Assembly: GCA_964481825.1 (NCBI GenBank)
Contig: CAYZUE010000032.1
Location: 1-14,322, forward strand
Reading direction: 5' to 3'
DNA length: 14,322 bases
Source: CAYZUE01 sp964481825
Lineage (GTDB): Archaea; Hydrothermarchaeota; Hydrothermarchaeia; Hydrothermarchaeales; JALUUU01
Position numbers and translations under genes: made by a program. Shown here in pieces: positions 7,337 to 14,321 of the stretch. Under the pieces are notes generated by a model. It did no database searches. It was given only the letters and a program-made list of their open reading frames with translations, and was not told where the DNA came from. Positions within the stretch are counted from its first letter, which is position 1; each line of letters opens with the position of its first letter.

Positions 7337-7409
7337 ACTTATGTTATTTTTTTTAGTTTTTATAGTTTTATCTGTATTAATTACCTTAAATTTTGACATA
7401 AGTTTATGT
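7336..7409. repeat. Inverted repeats in the divergent methyltransferase/exporter promoter region
   Basis: AACTTATGT at 7336-7344 is matched exactly by its reverse complement ACATAAGTT at 7396-7404. Each copy also sits in its own small palindrome: ATAAC-TTAT-GTTAT around the first, and ACATAA-GT-TTATGT at 7396-7409 around the second. The left copy directly abuts the upstream side of the methyltransferase TATA box, where a regulator could block or help TFB binding. AT-rich DNA makes short palindromes common, so operator function is only a suggestion. Confidence 0.35.
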
Positions 7410-7456
7410 ATGGAGTTTATTATTATTCTTTTAAGTTATTAATAGAGTTTAATGCT

Positions 7457-8407
7457 ATGCCAACCCTTGCAATTGAAATTAAAAATCTTACTCGATATTT
7501 TGAAACTGGAAAAGATACTGTTAAGGCTTTAGATGGTGTAAATCTTCAGATAAGGACTGGTGAACTTTTTGGTTTATTAGGTTCGAATGGGTCTGGAAAA
7601 ACTACTTTAATAAAAATTCTTTGTACACTCCTTTATCCTACATCAGGAGAAGCTTTTGTATCTGGGATTAATGTAGTTAAGGAACCTGAAAAAATTAGGG
7701 GTAAAATCAACATGGTTGCTGGAGAAGAAACTTCAGGATATGGGATCCTTACAGTTCGAGAAAACATTTGGCTTTTTTCACAACTTTATGGTATAGAATC
7801 AGGTTTAGCTAAGAAAAGGATAGATGCGCTCCTTAAACTTCTAGGCCTTACAAAAAGAGCACATACCAGAATACATAAAATTTCTACAGGAGAGAGACAA
7901 AAAATGAATCTGTGTAGAGGTCTAGTAACAGATCCTGATGTATTATTTTTAGATGAACCTACTGTTGGTGTGGATGTAAATTCCGGCAGGACAATCAGAG
8001 ATTATTTATTGAAATGGATGAAAAATAATGGAAAAACAGTGTTACTTACAACCCATAATATGGTTGAAGCTGAAGAAATATGCGATAGAGTTGCAATTAT
8101 TGATAAAGGAAAGATTTTAGCATTAGATACACCTTCAAACCTAAAACAAATGTTAAATAATGAAATTATTCTTGAACTCGAGACAAATATTATTAAAAAT
8201 TTATCGCTTAAATATGAGTTTTCAAAAGTTGATAATCACGAAAAAAATACATCTAACTTAAGATTTTTATTAAAAGATGAATCAGCTGTACCCGATATAA
8301 TCTCTGAATTATCAGAAAAAGATGTAAAAATAAAATCACTATATAAATCTGAGCCAACCCTTGAAGATATTTTTATTAAACTTGTAGGGAGAAATATCAA
8401 TGAATAA
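7457..8407 (+). CDS. ABC-2 type exporter, ATP-binding protein
   Basis: This 316-residue ATPase powers export with the two permeases that follow. From the ATG at 7457: Walker A G-S-N-G-S-G-K-T-T at 42-50, signature S-T-G-E-R-Q-K-M near 143-150, Walker B V-L-F-L-D-E-P-T at 162-169, and H-loop T-T-H-N-M near 198-202. The Q-loop Gln is replaced (M-V-A-G-E-E-T-S-G-Y near 86-95), as also seen in part of the DrrA-like ABC-2 subfamily. The C-terminal 90 residues form the accessory domain typical of that group. An upstream ATG at 7406 would add 17 residues rich in aromatic amino acids with no family match, and neither start has a strong ribosome-binding site, so homology decides for 7457. The gene is divergent from the methyltransferase operon. 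The transported substrate is unknown. Confidence 0.9.
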   Translation: MPTLAIEIKNLTRYFETGKDTVKALDGVNLQIRTGELFGLLGSNGSGKTTLIKILCTLLYPTSGEAFVSGINVVKEPEKIRGKINMVAGEETSGYGILTVRENIWLFSQLYGIESGLAKKRIDALLKLLGLTKRAHTRIHKISTGERQKMNLCRGLVTDPDVLFLDEPTVGVDVNSGRTIRDYLLKWMKNNGKTVLLTTHNMVEAEEICDRVAIIDKGKILALDTPSNLKQMLNNEIILELETNIIKNLSLKYEFSKVDNHEKNTSNLRFLLKDESAVPDIISELSEKDVKIKSLYKSEPTLEDIFIKLVGRNINE

Positions 8408-9227
8408 TTTTGAAAGAAATTTGAGGGCGATTTATGCCAGAGCATATGTTAGAATTGCAGGTACAAATAGAGAGCTTAGTTGGATTTTTTTCACTGTATT
8501 TCTTCCACTCTTAGGCATTTCAGCATACATCTACGTTTACAAAGCAACTGCAGATCCTGAAATACTTAATTCTCTCTTAACTAGAGTGATCATCGGGGGT
8601 GCAACTTTAGCATTTTGGATGAATGTTTTATGGGGCATGGGTAATACATTTTATTGGGAAAAGGAACAAGGTAATCTCGACCTTTTTTTTATGGCGCCCA
8701 TATCCAGGACATCAATCCTCCTAGGAATGGCCTTAGGAGGGATGTTTAGTACCTCTGTAAGAGCTCTTGCCACCATTTTTCTGGGGGCATTGATATTCAA
8801 AATTTCTTTTACTTTAGAGTCCCCCTTACTCTTAATTGCAACATTCTTATTGACCATGATTGCATTATATGGTTTAGGAATGCTATTTGCATCCCTTTTT
8901 TTAATGTATGGGCGAGGATCTTGGCATGTTACTAATCTTTTACAAGAACCTATATTTTTATTATCTGGATTTTATTTCCCAATTAAATTTTTAGGGTTTC
9001 ACATTGCTTTTATAGCCTCAATTATTCCCCTAAGCTTAGGACTAGATTCAATGAATCAACTTATTGGAGGAAATTTTGCTCAAGAATGGGCTCTTATGCC
9101 ATTGAAAATAGAATTATTAGCTTTAGGAATATTAAGTGTCTTATTTTTTTATTTAGCTATAAAATCTCTTGATTATATGGAAAATCTAGCTAAAAAAGAA
9201 GGGAGATTAACTCTTAAATACTTGTGA
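8400..9227 (+). CDS. ABC-2 type exporter permease 1
   Basis: The 275-residue membrane protein has about six hydrophobic segments (around 28-48, 62-82, 110-132, 140-165, 175-200 and 240-258), as expected for the ABC-2 membrane family. A cytoplasmic W-E-K-E-Q-G-N-L-D-L-F-F-M-A-P-I-S-R segment follows the second helix, a family hallmark that probably contacts the ATPase. It starts within the end of the ATPase gene (8-nt overlap) with GGGAG eight bases before the ATG, and ends overlapping the next permease. It likely pairs with that permease as a heterodimer. Substrate unknown. Adjacency to the methyltransferase operon is divergent, so a functional link is not implied. Confidence 0.9.
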   Translation: MNNFERNLRAIYARAYVRIAGTNRELSWIFFTVFLPLLGISAYIYVYKATADPEILNSLLTRVIIGGATLAFWMNVLWGMGNTFYWEKEQGNLDLFFMAPISRTSILLGMALGGMFSTSVRALATIFLGALIFKISFTLESPLLLIATFLLTMIALYGLGMLFASLFLMYGRGSWHVTNLLQEPIFLLSGFYFPIKFLGFHIAFIASIIPLSLGLDSMNQLIGGNFAQEWALMPLKIELLALGILSVLFFYLAIKSLDYMENLAKKEGRLTLKYL

Positions 9228-10054
9228 TTAATATGTCAATAATTAAAACTTTTAAATCTTCTGCGTGGCTTGGATGGGAAATGGAAAGTAATTGGGCGAA
9301 TCCATTCTTATTTGCGCTATATTCTATAGCTAGACCGATAGCAGGTATATTCCTTGTAGTTCTTATGTATTGGTTTATAGATGCTCCAGAAAACTTATTC
9401 GCTTTGATGTTTGTAGGTAGTGTATTTTATATGTATATCTTCAATGTCCTTTTTGGAGTCTCTTGGGTAATTCAGGAGGATAGAGAACATTATAAAGTGT
9501 TAAAATATATTTTCATGGCACCTTCAAATATCTATTTTTATCTTTTGGGAAGAGCATTTAGTAAAACAATCATAACAACTTTTGCAGTTTTAATCACTCT
9601 TCTTTTTGGAGCGTTAGTCTTAAACGTTAATATTATCTTTGATAAACCCTTATTTTTTTTATTATCTTTTATATTAGGAATAATCGGAATTGCGGCATTT
9701 GGAATAATTATGGCAGGTATTTCATTACTACTTGTAAGACATAATTTTTATATCGGTGAAAGCCTTGCTGGAGTATTTTATCTTTTTTGTGGCGTAATTT
9801 TTCCTCTTTCAGTTCTACCAAGTTGGGGTCAATCACTTTCTAAATTACTACCTATGACTTACTGGCTTGAAGCAACTCGAAGGTCTTTACTAGGATTTGG
9901 TGATTCATCCTTAGAGGGGGTAACCGATTTACAAATCTTTAGAAATTTATTAATGTTTGGAATTGGTTTTTTAATCTTATCTTTGATATCATTTAAATAT
10001 TGTACAGATCTTGCAAAAAAAAGAGGTATTTTAGATATGACTACTTGGCATTAA
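9224..10054 (+). CDS. ABC-2 type exporter permease 2
   Basis: The 276-residue protein has the same layout as the preceding permease: about six transmembrane segments and the cytoplasmic E-D-R-E-H-Y-K-V-L-K-Y-I-F-M-A-P-S segment after the second helix, followed by a conserved G-R-A. The GTG at 9224 overlaps the previous stop (GTGA) and suits coupled translation. An in-frame ATG at 9233 is the alternative start and would shorten the protein by three residues. It is the last gene of the exporter operon and is followed at once by a run of T. The two permeases share size and topology but differ clearly in sequence, which points to a heterodimeric channel. Confidence 0.9.
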   Translation: MINMSIIKTFKSSAWLGWEMESNWANPFLFALYSIARPIAGIFLVVLMYWFIDAPENLFALMFVGSVFYMYIFNVLFGVSWVIQEDREHYKVLKYIFMAPSNIYFYLLGRAFSKTIITTFAVLITLLFGALVLNVNIIFDKPLFFLLSFILGIIGIAAFGIIMAGISLLLVRHNFYIGESLAGVFYLFCGVIFPLSVLPSWGQSLSKLLPMTYWLEATRRSLLGFGDSSLEGVTDLQIFRNLLMFGIGFLILSLISFKYCTDLAKKRGILDMTTWH

Positions 10055-10062
10055 TTTTTTAT
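10055..10062 (+). terminator. T-tract terminator after exporter operon
   Basis: Six consecutive T, then AT, directly follow the stop codon of permease 2. Archaeal RNA polymerase commonly terminates on such U-runs without a hairpin. Confidence 0.4.
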
Positions 10063-10124
10063 ATTAATCTCAGAATCCCTCTAGAATATTACTAATATTT
10101 AGAAATAATTATAGCTGCAAAAAA

Positions 10125-10134
10125 CTATTTAAAC
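10125..10134 (+). promoter_or_regulatory. TATA box of the dsrE-like gene
   Basis: CTATTTAAAC is preceded by an A-run that could serve as the TFB element. It is centred about 28 nt before the ATG at 10158, the spacing expected for a leaderless transcript. Confidence 0.5.
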
Positions 10135-10157
10135 TTCTAATCTAAAAAAAAATACAC

Positions 10158-10528
10158 ATGGCGGATAATAAACTTACATTTCTTCTTAAAACTGGATTCA
10201 ATCAACCTGGAATTACTCGGGGTGCACTAATGTTTTCTGCAATTAGTGCCACTATGGACGTTGATACTGTTTTATATTGTGTTCAAGAGGAGCTGATATA
10301 ATGGTTTCTGGAGCCGTTGAAAATGAGAAAGTAAAAAAAGGAATCCCTACGTTAAAACAACGTTTACAAGAAGCTATTGATGCAGGTGTTGATATCCAGA
10401 TATGTTCTGCTACCGCAGAATTAAAAGGAATTAAAGAAGCCGATTTAGTTAAACCAGCTCGGATAACCGGTGCAGCTACCCTCATAGATTTAGCGTTGGA
10501 TAGCGATAATGTAATATGCTGGGGTTAA
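10158..10528 (+). pseudogene. DsrE-family protein interrupted by a frame break (or split gene)
   Basis: DsrE-family proteins are small sulfur-relay-like Rossmann-type proteins. The first part (ATG 10158, 47 codons, stop at 10299-10301) reads as strand-helix-strand: L-T-F-L-L-K-T-G, T-R-G-A-L-M-F-S-A, then D-T-V-L-Y-C41-V-Q. The rest of the fold continues in another frame as R-G-A-D-I-M-V-S-G-A, T-L-K-Q-R-L-Q-E-A, I-Q-I-C-S-A-T-A, A-T-L-I-D-L-A-L to 10528. One base inserted between about 10281 and 10291 would join the halves into a normal protein of about 123 residues, so a one-base deletion or a sequencing error is the simplest reading. Alternatively the second part restarts at the ATG at 10301, which overlaps the first stop (TAATG) and has GAGGAG eight bases upstream, giving a 75-residue chain. 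No slippery heptamer is visible. Its stop overlaps the stop of the convergent GGPP synthase gene by 3 nt. Confidence 0.75.
10287..10292 (+). promoter_or_regulatory. Strong ribosome-binding site inside the dsrE-like gene
   Basis: GAGGAG lies eight bases before the ATG at 10301, which itself overlaps the TAA ending the first reading frame. It could allow re-initiation of the second half. It could also be chance, since it encodes part of the Arg-Gly-Ala of the intact protein. Confidence 0.35.
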
Positions 10529-11556
10529 TAATCTCGTTTCACCAGGAAATTTGATATTAATTTGATATCATTCAAATCTTCATTATCTATTTTAGTTTTC
10601 GATAACTCATTTAATGCTTTTACTTCAAATTCATTTGCTGTATCCTTTGCATACTCTAAAGCGCCAGTATCCTCTAATATATCAAATATTTCTTGAATTT
10701 CATCATTAGTTATTTTATCATTCTTATAAATTTCATTAATCCGTTTCTTTTGTTTTATCGATGCCATTTGAATTGCATAAATAATTGGCAACGTTTTCTT
10801 TTTGTTTCTAAGATCGCTAGCATGAGGTTTCCCTGTTTTTGAAGATTTTCCCCAAATTCCCATAATATCATCTATTATTTGAAAAGCAATTCCTATATTT
10901 CTGCCGAATTTTCGAAAATTATTTACAATTTTTTTGTTTTCAGTTGCTAGTGTTGCACCGATCCATGTAGAAGCTTCTATAAGAATCGCGGTTTTAAAAT
11001 TTATCATCTTTAAATACATATCAATAGTTATGTCCAACCTATTTTCAAAGTCCATATCTTGATATTGGCCTTCACAAAGAGTTATTATGGCTTCGTTAAG
11101 AATTTGTATTATTTCAACAATTTTCGCATCACTAACATTAAGTTCCTTTAGTCTTAATGCAGAAAGGTTTGCTAACACATGCATACCGTCACCAACGTTA
11201 ATTGCTTGATTGATCCCCCATATCTTCCAAACAGTGGGCTTGTGCCGCCTTTTTTCATCCATATCTTCAATATCATCATGAATAAGAGAAAAATTGTGAA
11301 TTAGTTCTATTGCAGCCGCAGCAGGTAAAACTTTACTTTCAACTCCACAAAGAGAACTATAAACTAATAAACAAAGGGTAGGTCTAAACCGTTTTCCTCT
11401 GTATTCCTCTATTTTTTTTAAATCTCCATCAAGCCAACCAAGATGATATTTCATCATATCATAAAGGGTACCTGAAAAAGTCCGTGTTTCAAAAATTTTA
11501 TATATTTCTGAATCAATGATACTGAGCCGTTTATTAAGTAAATGTTCAATATCCAT
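10525..11556 (-). CDS. idsA: Geranylgeranyl diphosphate synthase-like type I polyprenyl synthase
   Basis: The enzyme adds isopentenyl diphosphate units to allylic diphosphates to make the C20 (or longer) chain for archaeal ether lipids. Numbering from the ATG at 11556 (343 residues): G-K-R-F-R-P at 54-59, first Asp-rich motif D94-D-I-E-D98 with R103-R104, G-Q-Y-Q-D-M near 163-168, and second motif D229-D-I-M-G. Phe89, five residues before the first motif, is the position that limits chain length in archaeal GGPP synthases, so C20 product is likely. An upstream in-frame ATG at 11583 overlaps gfcR and adds nine residues. I prefer 11556 because AAGGA precedes it by eight bases and the family begins near there. 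It is transcribed after gfcR and converges on the dsrE-like gene. Confidence 0.9.
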   Translation of the reverse strand: MDIEHLLNKRLSIIDSEIYKIFETRTFSGTLYDMMKYHLGWLDGDLKKIEEYRGKRFRPTLCLLVYSSLCGVESKVLPAAAAIELIHNFSLIHDDIEDMDEKRRHKPTVWKIWGINQAINVGDGMHVLANLSALRLKELNVSDAKIVEIIQILNEAIITLCEGQYQDMDFENRLDITIDMYLKMINFKTAILIEASTWIGATLATENKKIVNNFRKFGRNIGIAFQIIDDIMGIWGKSSKTGKPHASDLRNKKKTLPIIYAIQMASIKQKKRINEIYKNDKITNDEIQEIFDILEDTGALEYAKDTANEFEVKALNELSKTKIDNEDLNDIKLISNFLVKRDY

Positions 11557-11572
11557 ATGAAGTATCCTTATA

Positions 11573-12196
11573 TCATCTTTCATCTATTAATCCGATACTT
11601 ACAAGGGCTCTTACAGGTCGTCCCCCAATATTTTCAATTCCTTTCTTATCAATAAGAACGACTGCTGCTAATGGATTTGCACCTCTTCTCTTAAGCAGAT
11701 CAATAGTATCTTTCAATGTGTTACCACTGGTTGCAATATCATCAACTATTACTACATTTTTATCCTTTACATCGGAAAAATTTGAAAGTATAAAACTTGA
11801 TATTTTCTTATTAGATTTAGGTTCCCAAAGATGTTTTTTAGGTCTTATAATACTTAATGATGCTTCCATATCTTCAGCTATCAAAGTAGCAATTGGAATT
11901 CCACTACTTGCTATTCCTGCAATAACATCCGGATATGGAAGTTTATTTTGTTCAATAGTTTCCCGTATTAATTCGGAAAGTGCAATAGAAAAGTATTTTA
12001 AGATTGTGGGATTGGCACCTACCTTACTCCAATCAATAAATATATCTTGAGGGACATCACCTTTAGATTTTTTACGGGTTACCATCCAAAGGGCAGTCTT
12101 CTTTGATACGTTCAGCTCATCCGCTATTTCACCAGTTGTTAGCCCTTTTTCTTTTAATCTTTGAGCCTTTTCCATAAGTTTCGTAACATTTCGCAT
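11573..12196 (-). CDS. gfcR: GfcR-type transcriptional regulator (HTH plus phosphoribosyltransferase domain)
   Basis: The 207-residue protein joins an N-terminal helix-turn-helix (about 19-42, T-T-G-E-I-A-D-E-L-N-V-S-K-K-T) to an orotate-phosphoribosyltransferase-like domain. The PRPP-binding loop V-V-I-V-D-D-I-A-T-S-G-N-T is at 148-160, and A-S-S-G-I-P near 96-101 is the other substrate loop. This architecture is known from euryarchaea, where GfcR regulates sugar and central carbon genes in haloarchaea. It probably senses PRPP or a nucleotide rather than acting as a biosynthetic enzyme. The start lies 30 nt after the nob1 stop, and a TATA-like sequence about 27 nt ahead suggests its own leaderless transcript. 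The GGPP synthase gene follows within a few bases and may share the transcript. Confidence 0.9.
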   Translation of the reverse strand: MRNVTKLMEKAQRLKEKGLTTGEIADELNVSKKTALWMVTRKKSKGDVPQDIFIDWSKVGANPTILKYFSIALSELIRETIEQNKLPYPDVIAGIASSGIPIATLIAEDMEASLSIIRPKKHLWEPKSNKKISSFILSNFSDVKDKNVVIVDDIATSGNTLKDTIDLLKRRGANPLAAVVLIDKKGIENIGGRPVRALVSIGLIDER

Positions 12197-12219
12197 TTTA
12201 TCTTAATTGTTAGCTCACC

Positions 12220-12237
12220 CTATAAATTATTTTATAG
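12220..12237 (-). promoter_or_regulatory. Palindrome and TATA box between nob1 and gfcR
   Basis: The segment is a perfect 7-bp inverted repeat (CTATAAA, four-base spacer, TTTATAG) that includes the nob1 stop codon. On the minus strand the downstream arm TTTATAGG is centred 27 nt before the gfcR ATG, right for a leaderless promoter. The symmetry could also make it a GfcR self-operator, which is a guess. Confidence 0.4.
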
Positions 12238-12715
12238 CCCGTGTTTTTAGATTTGAACCACAGTTATCACATACTCCAGCATACGATTCTTTAAATTCTG
12301 TATTACAACCCATGCAAATTTTATGCCACCTAATAAATTTCTTAATCTTTTTTTCCGACGTAGAAAAACATTTTATTTTTAATTTAAGTGCAACATTTTG
12401 AATTCTATAGTCATTCGATAATATAATGGGAGAATAGCCTTTTTTTTTTAAAAAAACTGCTAAATTCAATATCTTAAGGTCCGTAGAAGAAAGTTTATAC
12501 CTATCACCAGTATAATTAGAAATTTTATGAACAAGTTTTGAATCTGGCGGGTCTAATACTGCTAATTTACCTTCCTTCAAACTTAATTCTAATTTAAATC
12601 GCACAGACTCGGATTTTATTTCATCAACTACTTCATTTACGGTGTAACTTTCATTTTCAAAAAATGTAAATCCGCTTAAAAAAGCACCAGTGTCAAGAAT
12701 ATAAGCATCACTCAT
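12227..12715 (-). CDS. nob1: Nob1 rRNA maturation endonuclease (PIN domain plus zinc ribbon)
   Basis: Nob1 cleaves the 3' end of pre-16S rRNA during small-subunit assembly. The 162-residue protein has an N-terminal PIN domain with acidic residues D8 (Y-I-L-D-T-G-A), a Glu/Asp pair around 28-31, D79 (S-S-T-D-L) and D102 (S-N-D-Y), the last two in the usual strand-helix positions. A C-terminal zinc ribbon uses C134, C137, C149 and C152. Size matches archaeal Nob1. Its ATG overlaps the NAD kinase stop by 4 nt (ATGA), so it is coupled to the metabolic genes upstream. Confidence 0.92.
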   Translation of the reverse strand: MSDAYILDTGAFLSGFTFFENESYTVNEVVDEIKSESVRFKLELSLKEGKLAVLDPPDSKLVHKISNYTGDRYKLSSTDLKILNLAVFLKKKGYSPIILSNDYRIQNVALKLKIKCFSTSEKKIKKFIRWHKICMGCNTEFKESYAGVCDNCGSNLKTRAIK

Positions 12716-13524
12716 AATTTATCCTTAATCTTCTGATAAAAACTTCCTCCAAAGTGAATAAAATTTACTTTGTCTTTTGAAATATTGATACTAACTTTAG
12801 CACCAGGTGGTAATTTCTTATTTTTCTTTCCGTCAATTACGATAAATGATGAAGATTTATCAAGGGTATTTATTTCAATCTTAGAATCTTGATTGATCAC
12901 TAAGGATTTATTGGAACTTTCAAAGGGACATATCGGAGTGATAATAATACTATTTAATTTAGGGTCAACAATAGGTCCTCCACAAGATTTTGAATACGCT
13001 GTTGATCCAGTTGGAGTTGAAACTATAATCCCATCAGATTTAATATTTTGAACCAATTCTCCATCGATAAATAGTGAAATATGCAAAATTTTTACTGGGA
13101 CAGAAGTAATTATAACACACTCATTTAGTGCAGACCCTACTATATGATTATTCAATCGTATATCCAGTTTTAATCTACTTTCTGTTAAATATTTCCCGTG
13201 AATAATAGCGGTTATTGATTTTTCCCAATTTTTAGGGTTGATTTGTGTTAGGAAACCTTTTGTACCAAAATTTATTCCAAATATTGGCGTATTTTTATTT
13301 TTTGCTTTTGAAACTGTTTTTAAAACTGTTCCATCCCCACCTAGAACAACGTAAAGGTCAACATTCATCTCATCTATTTTACATTTATTTTTTAAATTTA
13401 TTTTATCAGTATTATCTTCATCGATATACACTACATATCCCACGGAATCTAAATATTTGAATATTTTTCTTGCAAGAATTAGAGCATTATCTTGATTCTT
13501 TACTATTAATCCAACTTTCTTCAT
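12712..13524 (-). CDS. nadK: NAD kinase
   Basis: This enzyme phosphorylates NAD to NADP with ATP or polyphosphate. The 270-residue protein carries L-G-G-D-G-T-V-L at 61-68, G-F-L-T-Q at 90-94, L-N-E at 133-135 for the ribose contact, and S-D-G-I-I-V-S-T-P-T-G-S-T-A-Y-S at 163-178 for the nucleotide site, all family signatures. Length is normal for archaeal NAD kinases. It overlaps the phosphatase gene upstream by 4 nt and nob1 downstream by 4 nt (both ATGA), giving a coupled trio. The phosphatase-then-kinase order equals the domain order of the natural fusion in Methanocaldococcus. Confidence 0.94.
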   Translation of the reverse strand: MKKVGLIVKNQDNALILARKIFKYLDSVGYVVYIDEDNTDKINLKNKCKIDEMNVDLYVVLGGDGTVLKTVSKAKNKNTPIFGINFGTKGFLTQINPKNWEKSITAIIHGKYLTESRLKLDIRLNNHIVGSALNECVIITSVPVKILHISLFIDGELVQNIKSDGIIVSTPTGSTAYSKSCGGPIVDPKLNSIIITPICPFESSNKSLVINQDSKIEINTLDKSSSFIVIDGKKNKKLPPGAKVSINISKDKVNFIHFGGSFYQKIKDKL

Positions 13525-14288
13525 TTTAGTTCATCTAGAATTGTTATGAGTTTATCATGCATATTCTGATTTCTTGAAGCTATAAATGATAATTTATTGA
13601 TTTTCTCAATACCAATGTCTAATTTAGCCCCATTTGTTCTTGTAATTTTACCCCCAGCTTCTTCAATTAATAATTTTCCTGCTGCTATATCAACGTTCCG
13701 AACACTTCCTCGTAAATCAATTAACCCATCGTAAATATTATTAGCCACAAAACATAATTCTAAAGAAATACATCCCAGACTTCTAATCCTTCTAAACTTT
13801 TTTAATAAAGGTGATAATTTTTTTATGTCGGATCCGTATAAATATGCACAATATGTTCCAAAAGCGATACTAGAGTTTCTTACTTGATTAATGATATCTC
13901 CATTACCTCCTTTTCTATCTTCCTTCTTATAAGCTTTGAATTCCGCACCATTAACCAGATTTTTTATAAATGCAAATTCTATATCCTCTAAAGTTGGATT
14001 TTCTTTAAATCTTGAAAATGCGATAGAAAATGAATATGCCGGTATCCCATTAGCAGCATTGTAAGTTCCATCAAGGGGATCAAGTTGACAAATATATTTT
14101 GGATTGTTCCCATATCGAGTAACCCCCGATTCTTCACTAACAACAATCATACTTAACCCACTATTCTGAAAAATCTTAGACGCTGCATTTTCAGCTAATT
14201 TATCTAGTTGCTTTTCGTTTTTATTTCCCACTAGCGGTGAAATAACTTTTTGAATCCTCTCCCCAATAGTCCTACTTAGCTGTAACAT
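13521..14288 (-). CDS. suhB: Inositol monophosphatase / fructose-1,6-bisphosphatase family phosphatase
   Basis: The 255-residue sugar-phosphate phosphatase has the metal-binding motifs of the IMPase superfamily: S-E-E-S-G at 51-55, D70-P-L-D73-G-T at 70-75, and N-V-D-I-A-A-G at 198-204. Here Val stands where the usual motif has Trp, but the catalytic Asp is kept. Archaeal members often hydrolyse both inositol phosphate and fructose bisphosphate, and some remove the 2'-phosphate of NADP. The last activity would oppose the NAD kinase whose gene overlaps this one by 4 nt. Substrate cannot be read from sequence. It is the first gene of the cluster. The ATG at 14288 has no ribosome-binding site but a TATA-like box about 28 nt upstream. 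Confidence 0.9.
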   Translation of the reverse strand: MLQLSRTIGERIQKVISPLVGNKNEKQLDKLAENAASKIFQNSGLSMIVVSEESGVTRYGNNPKYICQLDPLDGTYNAANGIPAYSFSIAFSRFKENPTLEDIEFAFIKNLVNGAEFKAYKKEDRKGGNGDIINQVRNSSIAFGTYCAYLYGSDIKKLSPLLKKFRRIRSLGCISLELCFVANNIYDGLIDLRGSVRNVDIAAGKLLIEEAGGKITRTNGAKLDIGIEKINKLSFIASRNQNMHDKLITILDELK

Positions 14289-14296
14289 ATGGAAAT

Positions 14297-14321
14297 CTTT
14301 ATAAGTCGAAAACTTATAAGG
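14297..14321. promoter_or_regulatory. Inverted repeat with TATA element upstream of the phosphatase gene
   Basis: Two 10-base arms (CTTTATAAGT and ACTTATAAGG, one mismatch, inner 8 bp exact) surround a five-base CGAAA spacer. On the minus strand the distal arm gives CTTATAAG centred about 28 nt before the ATG, which fits a leaderless promoter. The symmetric layout could serve as an operator or as two back-to-back TATA boxes for a divergent gene beyond the window. Confidence 0.45.

Noticed and set aside
7406..7456. 17-residue N-terminal extension of the exporter ATPase
   Set aside because: The extra residues resemble no part of the ABC ATPase family and no ribosome-binding site precedes the ATG at 7406.
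10266..10284. Programmed -1 ribosomal frameshift in the dsrE-like gene
   Set aside because: The in-frame codons around the break (GTT TTA TAT TGT) contain no X-XXY-YYZ slippery heptamer, and no clear downstream hairpin was seen.
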